Assembly (NCBI GenBank): GCA_028293055.1
Contig: JAQGLD010000443.1
Coordinates: 1 to 7,612 of the forward strand
Length of the DNA stretch: 7,612 bases
Direction: 5' to 3'
From: Alphaproteobacteria bacterium
Lineage (GTDB): Bacteria > Pseudomonadota > Alphaproteobacteria > Sphingomonadales > Sphingomonadaceae
Both the position numbers and the translations under genes were made by a program. The notes under the pieces are model-generated. The model saw only the letters and a program-made list of their open reading frames with translations, was not told the origin of the DNA and did no database searches. This document shows, piece after piece, positions 1 through 5,723 of the stretch. Numbering within the stretch: position 1 is the first letter of the stretch; each line of letters begins with the position of its first letter.

Positions 1-79
1 GCTGTTCGAGATTCGTCGTGACCGCCCGGTCGTGCTCAAGTCGACCGCGCCGATGTCGTTCCTGAGGCTTGCGGCCTAG
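1..79 (+). CDS. C-terminal end of an unrecognised protein (partial)
   Basis: An open plus-strand frame enters from the left edge (first full codon at base 2) and ends at TAG 77-79. The visible 25 residues start LFEIRRDRP and end MSFLRLAA. They are basic and then hydrophobic and carry no motif I can assign. Codon choice is strongly GC-biased at third positions, like the real genes here, which supports a true gene end rather than a chance frame. It converges on the GNAT gene, whose stop lies 24 bases further on. No stem with a U-tract is visible in that gap. Function unknown. Confidence 0.5.
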   Translation, partial: LFEIRRDRPVVLKSTAPMSFLRLAA

Positions 80-103
80 AGATCTCCTGGGTTTCTGGGA
101 TAT

Positions 104-562
104 CTACAGCGTCATGGTCATGAACACGCTGTTCGGGTCGGGCCCGTACCGTCCGAACGGGCCGCAGTCGTGGAAGCCGTGGCGGCGGTACAGGGCCCGC
201 GCCGGCGCGAAATAGTCCATCGCTCCGGTCTCGAGGCTAAGCCTCGTGCGGCCGCTCGCCCGCGCCGCAGCGATGATGTGGCGAAGCATTGCGCCGCCTA
301 CTCCGCGACCGCGCGCCGCCGCGGCAACATGCATCGACTTGACCTCGCCATGGCCCGGATCGAGCTCGGCGAGCGCTCCGACCGCGACCAGCGCCTCGCT
401 TTCCCACCCCGACCAGAAAAGGATGGCCGGTCCGCGCAGCCCGGCGATGTCGAGCGCGTGGGTGCTCTCTGGCGGGGACACTGCCCGGGCCAGCGCGAGA
501 TGGACACCAAGCAGCTCCAGCACCCGCGGATCGTCGAGATCGCCCGGCCTGATGTCGATCAT
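104..562 (-). CDS. GNAT family N-acetyltransferase (YsnE-like)
   Basis: A 152-residue protein with a single GNAT fold, expected to be cytosolic and to move an acetyl group from acetyl-CoA to an amine. The acetyl-CoA pyrophosphate loop is clear: RGRGVG at residues 84-89, after the strand EVKSMHV (73-79). The C-terminal half has the pattern LETGAMDYFAPARALYRRHGF (residues 110-130, quoted in part: SLETG, then ALYRRHGF), followed by PF..YGPDPNSVFMT. This is typical of the small YsnE/putative acetyltransferase subgroup. Length is normal for a one-domain GNAT. The ATG at 560-562 is chosen because GGAGG (568-572 on the minus strand) lies 5 bases upstream. The gene is divergent from the Tam41-like gene across only 38 bases, so the two promoters must overlap each other or neighbouring coding sequence. 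The substrate cannot be read from the sequence. Confidence 0.9.
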   Translation of the reverse strand: MIDIRPGDLDDPRVLELLGVHLALARAVSPPESTHALDIAGLRGPAILFWSGWESEALVAVGALAELDPGHGEVKSMHVAAAARGRGVGGAMLRHIIAAARASGRTRLSLETGAMDYFAPARALYRRHGFHDCGPFGRYGPDPNSVFMTMTL

Positions 563-600
563 GTCTGCCTCCAGCCCAGTCTCGCCTTATAGAGGGCGCA

Positions 601-1497
601 ATGGCCAGTTTATCCACCCTTGTCGCCGAAGAGCTTGCAGAGCCTGTAGATCCGCGAGTCTCCGCCGTGGCGGAGGCGATCGCAGCGCTTTACCCTGAAG
701 CGGCCCGAGCGATCCTGTTCTACGGCTCCTGCCTGCGCGAGCAGCAGCTCGACGGGCTGATGCTCGACTTCTATCTGATCGTGTCCGACTATCGCGCGGC
801 TTATTCCCGTCGCTGGCTGGCGTCCGCCAACCGACTGATCCCGCCCAATGTCTTCCCGATCGAGCATGAGGGCCTTGCCGCCAAATATGCGGTGCTGAGC
901 GAAGCCGATTTCCTCCGCCTCAATGGTCCGGAAAGCCTCTCCGTCTCGGTCTGGGCGCGCTTCGCCCAGCCCTCGCGCCTCGTCTGGCAGGCGGATCCCG
1001 AGGCTGGCGCCGCCGCCGTCGCGGCGGTGTCGCGCGCCGCGCCCACTTTGCTCGGCGCCGCGCGGCCGCTCTTCGTGGGGACCGACCCGCTCGGTCTGTG
1101 GCGCTGCGCCTTTGCCCTCACCTATTCGGCGGAGCTGAGGAGCGAGCGCAAGGAAAGGTCGGCCTCGGTCGTCGAATCCGATCCCGAACGCTATTGCAGG
1201 TTCAGCGCGCCGGCCCTCGCCGCTGCGGGAGTCGATCTCAGCCTGCCGGCCGAGGAGGGCGAGCGGCGCCGCGCCGAGCGCCTTTGGTCGAGCCGGCGGC
1301 GCGCCGGCAAGCTGCTCACGATCGCCCGGCTGGCCAAGGCGAGCGCGACCTTCGCCGGCGGCGCCGATTATCTGGTGTGGAAGATCAATCGCCATGCCGG
1401 CACCACGATCGTGCTCAAGCCGTGGCAGCGGCGCTGGCCGCTGCTTGCGGCGCTGACCCTGTTGCCTAGGCTGCTGAAGCGGGGTGCAATTCGGTAG
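601..1497 (+). CDS. Tam41-like nucleotidyltransferase-fold protein (possible CDP-diacylglycerol synthase homologue)
   Basis: A 298-residue protein that resembles the Tam41 family (mitochondrial CDP-diacylglycerol synthase, which makes CDP-DAG from phosphatidate and CTP). What is seen: ILFYGSCLRE at 38-47, with the GS pair at 42-43, then GLMLDFYLIVSD (52-63). This gives the G-S...D-x layout of nucleotidyltransferase active sites, with Asp56 the likely metal ligand. KYAVLS (95-100) and VWARFAQPSRLVW (117-129) match Tam41 landmarks (KYG(V/A)I and the later R-L-x-K/W segment). There is no signal peptide; the C-terminal stretch WPLLAALTLLPRLLKR (279-294) is amphipathic or hydrophobic and could hold the protein at the membrane. 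ATG 601 follows AGAGGG (591-596). The 3' end overlaps the histidine-kinase gene in antisense by 32 bases. CDP-DAG chemistry is an inference from fold; the substrate could be another phospholipid, or a ceramide phosphate given the sphingolipid genes 3 kb away. Family assignment is fairly sure, activity is not. Confidence 0.7.
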   Translation: MASLSTLVAEELAEPVDPRVSAVAEAIAALYPEAARAILFYGSCLREQQLDGLMLDFYLIVSDYRAAYSRRWLASANRLIPPNVFPIEHEGLAAKYAVLSEADFLRLNGPESLSVSVWARFAQPSRLVWQADPEAGAAAVAAVSRAAPTLLGAARPLFVGTDPLGLWRCAFALTYSAELRSERKERSASVVESDPERYCRFSAPALAAAGVDLSLPAEEGERRRAERLWSSRRRAGKLLTIARLAKASATFAGGADYLVWKINRHAGTTIVLKPWQRRWPLLAALTLLPRLLKRGAIR

Positions 1498-3463
1498 CGC
1501 GGCGGTCGAGCGCGGCGGCCACGGCATCGGCGAGCATGGCGACGGTGAACGGCTTGCGCAGGATGGCATGCCCCGAAAGCTCGTCCGCATCGCCGGTCTC
1601 GCCGACATAACCGGTGACGAACAGCACCGCGATCCAGGGGTAGCGCACGGTCGCATTGTGGATGAGCTCAGGCCCGGTCATTTCCGGCATCATCACGTCG
1701 GTGATGATCAGGTCGATCCCGTCCTCCCGCTCCAGTATCTCCAGCGCCTCCTTGCCGCTCGAGCTCGGGATCGGCCGGTAGCCGAGCTCCTCGAGCGCAG
1801 CGACGGTCGAGCGGCTGACCCTGGGATCGTCCTCGACCACCAGCACCCGGACATTGTGGCGACGGTGCGGCGTCTCCCCTGAGCGGATTGGGGCGCTGTT
1901 GCGCGGCTGGGACGGGGCTTGGGCGACCTCGCTCGAACGCGGCAGGAAGATGGAGACGGTCGTGCCCAGCCCGACGGTCGATTCGATGCTGACGTCGCCC
2001 CGCGACTGGCGCGCGAAGGCGAAAATCTGGCTGAGGCCGAGGCCGGTGCCCTTGCCGACCGGCTTGGTCGTGAAGAAGGGTTCGAACACGCGGTCGAGCA
2101 GCTCCGGCGGGATTCCCTCGCCGGTGTCCGAAACGCTGATCCGGACATAGTCCCCTGCCGGCAGGAGGCCGATCTGGCCGGCGGCGAGCGCGACATTCTC
2201 GATGCTGACCGCGAGCTGGCCCTGCCCGTCCATCGCATCGCGCGCATTGACCGCCATGTTGAGGATCGCATTTTCGAGCTGGTTGGTGTCGACCTCGACC
2301 TGCCAGCGTGTGTCCGGGAAGCGGGTCCGCACGGTGATCCGCTCGCCGATTGCGCGATCGACCAGGTCGAGCATGCCTTCGATCAGCTCGGCGGGAGTCA
2401 CCGGCACCGGCAGCAGAGGCTCCGAACGCGCGAAAGCGAGCAGGCGGCGGGTCAGTGCGGCGGCGCGGGTGGCGCCCTCGAGCGCATTGTCGAGATGGAA
2501 CTCGACCTCCCGGCGATTGCCCGCGAGGCGGCGGCGGGCGAGATCGATCCCGCCGACGACCACCGCAAGCATATTGTTGAAATCATGCGCGATCCCGCCG
2601 GTGAGCTGGCCGACCGCTTCCATCTTCTGGACCTGGCGGAGCTGGGCTTCGGCGGAGGCGCGCTCCATCGCCTCGGCCTTGAGCTGGGCGTTGGCTTCGC
2701 GCAGCTCGCTCGTGCGTTCGGCGACCGCTTCCTCGAGCCGGGCGGCGCGGACCGCCTCGCTGTCGGCGTCGCGAAGCGCCTGGAGCCGTTCGTCCATCGC
2801 CCGAAAGGCTGCGATTCCAAGGCCGATCGCTCCGAGCCCGATCAGGGCCGCGAGCCAGCCGAACCAGCCGGTCAACCCATCGGCGCGGTCGCTCGAACGC
2901 CGGGTCGCGGCCATCCGGTCGATCAGGTCGGAGCGCTCCGAGGCGCCGATCTCCGCGAGCTTGGAGCGCAGGCGCGAGAGTATCGGCGATTTGCCGGCCT
3001 GGAAGAAGAGCGGAATTCCACCGCTGCCCTTGCCGGCCCCCGAGGCCGCCGCCGCCTTGGCGAGCTCCTCGCCGCGCCTGGCGAGCAGGCGTTTCGCCTC
3101 GGCGACCCGGGCATATTGCTGCGGATTATCGCGAACCAGCCGCTCGAGGGCGGCGATCTGCTGTCCGGCGAGCAGCCATTCATTGTAATAGACCGTGCCA
3201 GTCTGCTGCTGCTCGTCCAGCACATAGCGGCCGAGCGCAGCTTCGGCGCGCGCGACGCTGCCGTCGACCGTGCGGCTGAGCAGCATGACGTCGTAGCTGT
3301 GCCGCTCCGATTCGAGCGCCGCGTCGCGCGCCGCGTTCGATCCGTTGACCATGAACAGCAGGCTGACGAGCAACAGGGTCGCCAGCAAGGCGCCCGCACT
3401 CGCCAAAGCCCCGCGCCAGGTCCCCGAGGGACGCTCGGACGCGCCCGTTTCCACACCTGCCAT
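1466..3463 (-). CDS. Hybrid sensor histidine kinase with C-terminal receiver
   Basis: A 665-residue inner-membrane sensor kinase. Layout: TM1 about 19-40; periplasmic helical region about 41-197 that resembles a CHASE3-type sensor (SVARAEAALGRYVLDEQQQ at 69-87); TM2 about 198-220; coiled-coil linker 225-280; HisKA H-box GGIAHDFNNML with phospho-acceptor His293; HATPase with N-box (Asn402/Asn406, NARDAM), G1 box DTGEGIP (446-452), F box FEPFFTTK (460-467) and G2 box GKGTGLGLS (470-478). A proline/serine-rich linker (about 510-535) leads to a receiver with acidic pocket EDD (544-546), phospho-acceptor Asp589 in DVMMPEMTG, Thr617 and Lys637. All catalytic residues are present. ATG 3461-3463 is the first possible start, because an in-frame stop lies four codons upstream (3473-3475); no strong Shine-Dalgarno is seen. 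No separate response regulator or Hpt gene is nearby, so output probably passes through a distant phosphotransfer partner. The signal sensed is unknown. Confidence 0.93.
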   Translation of the reverse strand: MAGVETGASERPSGTWRGALASAGALLATLLLVSLLFMVNGSNAARDAALESERHSYDVMLLSRTVDGSVARAEAALGRYVLDEQQQTGTVYYNEWLLAGQQIAALERLVRDNPQQYARVAEAKRLLARRGEELAKAAAASGAGKGSGGIPLFFQAGKSPILSRLRSKLAEIGASERSDLIDRMAATRRSSDRADGLTGWFGWLAALIGLGAIGLGIAAFRAMDERLQALRDADSEAVRAARLEEAVAERTSELREANAQLKAEAMERASAEAQLRQVQKMEAVGQLTGGIAHDFNNMLAVVVGGIDLARRRLAGNRREVEFHLDNALEGATRAAALTRRLLAFARSEPLLPVPVTPAELIEGMLDLVDRAIGERITVRTRFPDTRWQVEVDTNQLENAILNMAVNARDAMDGQGQLAVSIENVALAAGQIGLLPAGDYVRISVSDTGEGIPPELLDRVFEPFFTTKPVGKGTGLGLSQIFAFARQSRGDVSIESTVGLGTTVSIFLPRSSEVAQAPSQPRNSAPIRSGETPHRRHNVRVLVVEDDPRVSRSTVAALEELGYRPIPSSSGKEALEILEREDGIDLIITDVMMPEMTGPELIHNATVRYPWIAVLFVTGYVGETGDADELSGHAILRKPFTVAMLADAVAAALDRRATELHPASAA

Positions 3464-3597
3464 CGGCGGAATCTAGTGGAATCGCGGTGAAGTTGAAACC
3501 CGCAGAGAAGTTCCACGCCCACGCTTCGCCTTGCCTTTGGTGCGGTGCGGCTGGTCGCAGGGCTTCGGGCTGCTAGAAATGCCGTCGCCTTGGTCTC
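3464..3597. other. Intergenic region upstream of the hybrid kinase
   Basis: This 134-base gap lies between the kinase start and the DUF559 stop, both on the minus strand, and should hold the kinase promoter unless the kinase is read from upstream. I see no convincing -35/-10 pair on the minus strand. A GGAAC-type ECF element can be picked out (GTTCC on the plus strand near 3510), but it lacks a CGTT partner at the right distance. No coding potential, tRNA or strong hairpin is apparent apart from the repeat that starts at 3601. Confidence 0.3.
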
Positions 3598-3975
3598 TCA
3601 TCCCTGGAAGGGAGGGGGCTGGGGGTGGGTATCGCCGAGGCACTCGGCGAGTTTCTGAAGTATCGCCTCTGCGACGCCGTCAGGATTGTCGTTCACCTGG
3701 CTGTTCCAGAAGCGAAGGATCGTCCAGCCTTCGGATTCGAGAAAGCGGGATCGCTGAACATCAGCTTCGGAATCGATGTGCTGACTTCCATCGATCTCGA
3801 CAGCGAGCTTCGCCTCGCGGCATGCGAGGTCGAGAATATAGGGCGGAACGGTCAATTGACGGGTGAATTTGGGACGATAGCGAGACAGGATCCGCCACAT
3901 CGTCCGCTCCTGCGGTGTGGCCTCACGCCGCAAATGACGGGCATAGGCTGTGAGACGCGTCGGAATGCGCTTCAT
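3598..3975 (-). CDS. DUF559 domain protein (Vsr-like endonuclease fold)
   Basis: A 125-residue protein with the DUF559 pattern: HLRREATPQERTMWRIL near the N-terminus, YILDLACREAKLAVEIDGSQH (quoted pieces: YILDL 46-50, VEIDGSQH 59-66), then GWTILRFWNSQV (83-94) and NPDGVAEAI. Asp49, Glu60, Asp62 and Gln65-His66 sit where a PD-(D/E)XK/Vsr-like nuclease would bind metal. Family members are small proteins of uncertain role, often annotated only as endonuclease-domain proteins. ATG 3973-3975 is chosen because the homologous core starts about 10 residues later; the frame stays open upstream through the right-hand repeat to a TTG at 4078-4080, but that extension (PAFQGGHDFPSFPL) looks like translated repeat. 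No good Shine-Dalgarno precedes the ATG. The last codons (THPQPPPFQG) are encoded by the left-hand repeat. It lies downstream of spt on the same strand and may be read from that operon. Confidence 0.82.
   Translation of the reverse strand: MKRIPTRLTAYARHLRREATPQERTMWRILSRYRPKFTRQLTVPPYILDLACREAKLAVEIDGSQHIDSEADVQRSRFLESEGWTILRFWNSQVNDNPDGVAEAILQKLAECLGDTHPQPPPFQG
3601..3631. repeat. Left inverted repeat bounding the DUF559 gene
   Basis: This GC-rich stretch begins TCCCTGGAAGGGAGG and ends GGGGGTGGGTA. Its reverse complement (starting TACCCACCCC, then CTCCCTTCCAGGGA) aligns with 4008-4037 over about 30 bases with a few mismatches and a one-base gap. TCCCT-GGA-AGGGA at 3601-3613 is a perfect 5-bp hairpin. 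The repeat overlaps the 3' end of the DUF559 gene and encodes its final proline-rich residues. It may be the border of a mobile cassette or a dispersed intergenic repeat. Confidence 0.6.
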
Positions 3976-4007
3976 CGCCGCATGATAGCAGAGGCGCGCT
4001 CCGCGCG

Positions 4008-4037
4008 TACCCACCCCTAACCCCTCCCTTGCAGTGA
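4008..4037. repeat. Right inverted repeat bounding the DUF559 gene
   Basis: TACCCACCCCTAACCCCTCC followed by CTTGCAGTGA is the inverted partner of 3601-3631. A hairpin CCCCTC/GAGGGG (4021-4026 with 4036-4041, 9-base loop) overlaps its inner part and could act as a terminator or mRNA-stabilising stem for the upstream acp-spt transcript, although no U-tract follows. Confidence 0.6.
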
Positions 4038-4062
4038 GGGGGAACGAAGGGAAATCGTGCCC

Positions 4063-4073
4063 TCCCTGGAAGG
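4063..4073. repeat. Outer direct copy of TCCCTGGAAGG
   Basis: This 11-base copy matches 3601-3611 exactly and in the same orientation. The two copies flank the DUF559 segment at a distance of 462 bases. The right copy lies just outside the inverted repeat, 10 bases from the spt stop. The pair might be a target-site duplication or part of the same palindromic repeat family; the sequence alone does not decide. Confidence 0.4.
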
Positions 4074-4083
4074 CAGGCAAATT

Positions 4084-5349
4084 CTAGGAAATAACCCCCA
4101 TGGCACGGCCGGCGGCCTCGAACTTGGCGATGATCTCGCCGACCTGCTCGCTGCTGTGATCCGCGCAGAGCGAGCAGCGCAGCAGATACATGCCTGCCGG
4201 GGTTGCCGGCGGCCGCGCCATGTTCACATAGACTCCCAGCTCGAGCAGGGCCTGCCACATCCGCACGGTCGTGTCCTGGTCGGGCAGCAGCACCGCGATG
4301 ATCGCGGACTGCGCGGTCGGAGTGGCAAGCTCGAAGCCGAGCTCGCGCAGGCCGAGATGCAGCCGCTTGCTGTTTTCCCAGAGATGGGCGCGCTTGTTGC
4401 CGGCATATTTGAGCTTGCGGATCGAGGTTGCGGCAGTGGCGACCACCGAGGGCGGCAAAGATGCGGTGAACACATAGGGCCTGCAGACCAGGCGGAGTAC
4501 TTCGAACTTGGGGTGGTTCGAGACGATGAAGCCGCCGACCGTGCCGACCGACTTGGAGAAGGTGCCGACGACGAAGTCGACCTGGTCCTCGACCCCGGCT
4601 TCCTCGAACACGCCGCGGCCGTTGGCGCCGAAGAAACCCATGCCATGGGCCTCGTCGACGACGACCATCGCTTTATGCTTTTTGGCCACCTTCACCATCT
4701 CTGCGAGCGGCGCGATGTCACCGAGCATCGAATAGACGCCTTCGAGCACGACCAGCCGTCCGCCCTCGGCTGGAAGGCGGCCGAGTCGGCGGTCGAGATC
4801 CTCGACGCTGTTGTGGCGAAAACGGACGATCTGGGCGTTGCCGAGCGCACAGCCGTCATAGATGCTGGCGTGGCTGTCCGCATCGAGGATGATATAATCC
4901 TCCTTGCCGGCGATGGTCGACATCAGCCCGAGATTGGCCTGGTAGCCGGTCGAGAAGACCATGGCATGCTCGGTGCCGTAGAAATCCTTGAGCGCATCCT
5001 CGCACTCGCGATGGCCCTGATAGGTGCCGTTGAGCACCCGGCTTCCGGTCGTGCCCGAACCGAACTCGTCGAGCGCCCTCTTGCCGGCGTCGATCACGTC
5101 GGGATCGAAGGTCATGCCCATATAATTGTAGGTGCCGAGCAGGATGGTCTCCTTGCCCTTGACGATCGCCAGGGTGGGGGAGAGCACCTTCTCCATCACC
5201 AGCCCGAACGGATCGCGTACCCCGCTGTCGAGCAGGGCCTCGCGCTCGGCGATCAGGGCGTCGAACTTGGAGAACAGGTCCTGGCCTGGGATAGTGTCGG
5301 GCAGGGGATCGTCGGCCGGGTCCATCGGATTGAGGAGCGCTTCCGTCAT
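4084..5349 (-). CDS. spt: Serine palmitoyltransferase (PLP-dependent, alpha-oxoamine synthase family)
   Basis: A 421-residue enzyme that condenses L-serine with a long-chain acyl thioester to give 3-ketosphinganine, the first step of sphingolipid synthesis; expected to be a soluble homodimer. The sequence follows the Sphingomonas paucimobilis enzyme closely, with numbering shifted by one: His160 (DADSHASIYDG) stacks on PLP, Asp232 and His235 (VDEAHGMGFFG) bind the cofactor, Lys266 (GTFSKSVGTVGGF) forms the Schiff base, and Arg379 (NMARPPATP) and Arg391 (LLRCS) match the substrate-carboxylate arginines. All are present and length is normal. ATG 5347-5349 is chosen over the upstream in-frame extension because MTEALL matches the known N-terminus, AGGAA (5356-5360) lies 6 bases upstream, and the extension would read through acp out of frame. 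The start overlaps the acp stop (ATGA), so the two are translationally coupled. Thr101 occupies the position of Asn100 in the S. paucimobilis enzyme. Confidence 0.97.
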   Translation of the reverse strand: MTEALLNPMDPADDPLPDTIPGQDLFSKFDALIAEREALLDSGVRDPFGLVMEKVLSPTLAIVKGKETILLGTYNYMGMTFDPDVIDAGKRALDEFGSGTTGSRVLNGTYQGHRECEDALKDFYGTEHAMVFSTGYQANLGLMSTIAGKEDYIILDADSHASIYDGCALGNAQIVRFRHNSVEDLDRRLGRLPAEGGRLVVLEGVYSMLGDIAPLAEMVKVAKKHKAMVVVDEAHGMGFFGANGRGVFEEAGVEDQVDFVVGTFSKSVGTVGGFIVSNHPKFEVLRLVCRPYVFTASLPPSVVATAATSIRKLKYAGNKRAHLWENSKRLHLGLRELGFELATPTAQSAIIAVLLPDQDTTVRMWQALLELGVYVNMARPPATPAGMYLLRCSLCADHSSEQVGEIIAKFEAAGRAMGVIS

Positions 5350-5594
5350 CCTTCGTTCCTGAGGTCCTCGACCGCATCGACGAGCTGGCCGAGGGTCTCG
5401 ATCTCCGCCTGCATGTTCATCGTGATCAATATGTCGAACTCGTCCTCGACCGAGGCGACGAAGTCCATCACGATCAGGCTGTCCCATTCGAGATCGCCGG
5501 CGAAGCTGGTGGCGTCGGTCAGCGCGATGCCCTTCTTGTTGAACGGTGCGATCAGCTGCGCAACCTTGGCGAACGTCTCTTCTCTGTCGGTCAT
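5346..5594 (-). CDS. Acyl carrier protein dedicated to sphingolipid synthesis
   Basis: An 82-residue acidic helical protein of normal ACP length. Ser39 in LEWDSLIVMDFV is the expected 4'-phosphopantetheine attachment site (DSL motif); the rest fits a four-helix ACP bundle. It differs from housekeeping AcpP (motif usually GADSLD): Trp37 precedes the DSL triplet and the following helix is hydrophobic (IVMDFV), which suggests a specialised partner. In Caulobacter a separate ACP gene next to spt is required for ceramide formation; the same arrangement here points to an ACP that presents the acyl chain to SPT. ATG 5592-5594 follows AAAGGG (5600-5605). The TGA stop overlaps the spt ATG by the four-base ATGA junction, which favours balanced production of the pair. 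The promoter should lie in 5595-5723. Confidence 0.93.
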   Translation of the reverse strand: MTDREETFAKVAQLIAPFNKKGIALTDATSFAGDLEWDSLIVMDFVASVEDEFDILITMNMQAEIETLGQLVDAVEDLRNEG

Positions 5595-5623
5595 TGTGGC
5601 CCTTTATGTCTCCGCTCCCTCCC

Positions 5624-5678
5624 TGCCAAGCGAATTGGGCCGGAATGGGGACCCCCGTATGGCGCAGGCTTGGCAAGC
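5624..5678. promoter_or_regulatory. Inverted repeat in the divergent acp / PycTM-like control region
   Basis: TGCCAAGC (5624-5631) and GCTTGGCA (5668-5675) are perfect inverted copies 36 bases apart. The right one also belongs to a perfect interrupted palindrome, GCTTG-G-CAAGC (5668-5678). Between them lies GGGGACCCC (5647-5655). The positions, inside the 129-base divergent gap, suit paired operator half-sites. On the minus strand TTGGCA followed after 15 bases by CATAAA is a weak promoter candidate for acp. No regulator can be named. Confidence 0.3.
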
Positions 5679-5723
5679 TGCCGAGGCTGAGGCAGTGTCC
5701 GAACCAGGCCTGGAGGGGAGATT

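Noticed and set aside
610..1656. A minus-strand open frame of 348 codons across the Tam41-like gene
   Set aside because: It is the reverse frame of the Tam41-like gene and the kinase 3' end, with low-complexity Arg/Gly/Ala content and no motif.
1919..3490. A long plus-strand open frame (523 codons) opposite the histidine kinase
   Set aside because: Antisense shadow of the kinase gene; no domain, and the kinase frame explains all conserved motifs.
3490..3520. ECF-type promoter (GGAAC-like) upstream of the kinase on the minus strand
   Set aside because: The -35-like GGAAC exists but the expected CGTT at 16-17 bases is missing.
3531..3866. Plus-strand open frame across the kinase upstream region and DUF559 gene
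   Set aside because: No domain or ribosome binding site; it is largely the antisense of the DUF559 gene.
5350..5676. N-terminal extension of SPT to about 530 residues
   Set aside because: The extension reads acp out of frame; the MTEALL start has a ribosome binding site and matches the known N-terminus of the family.
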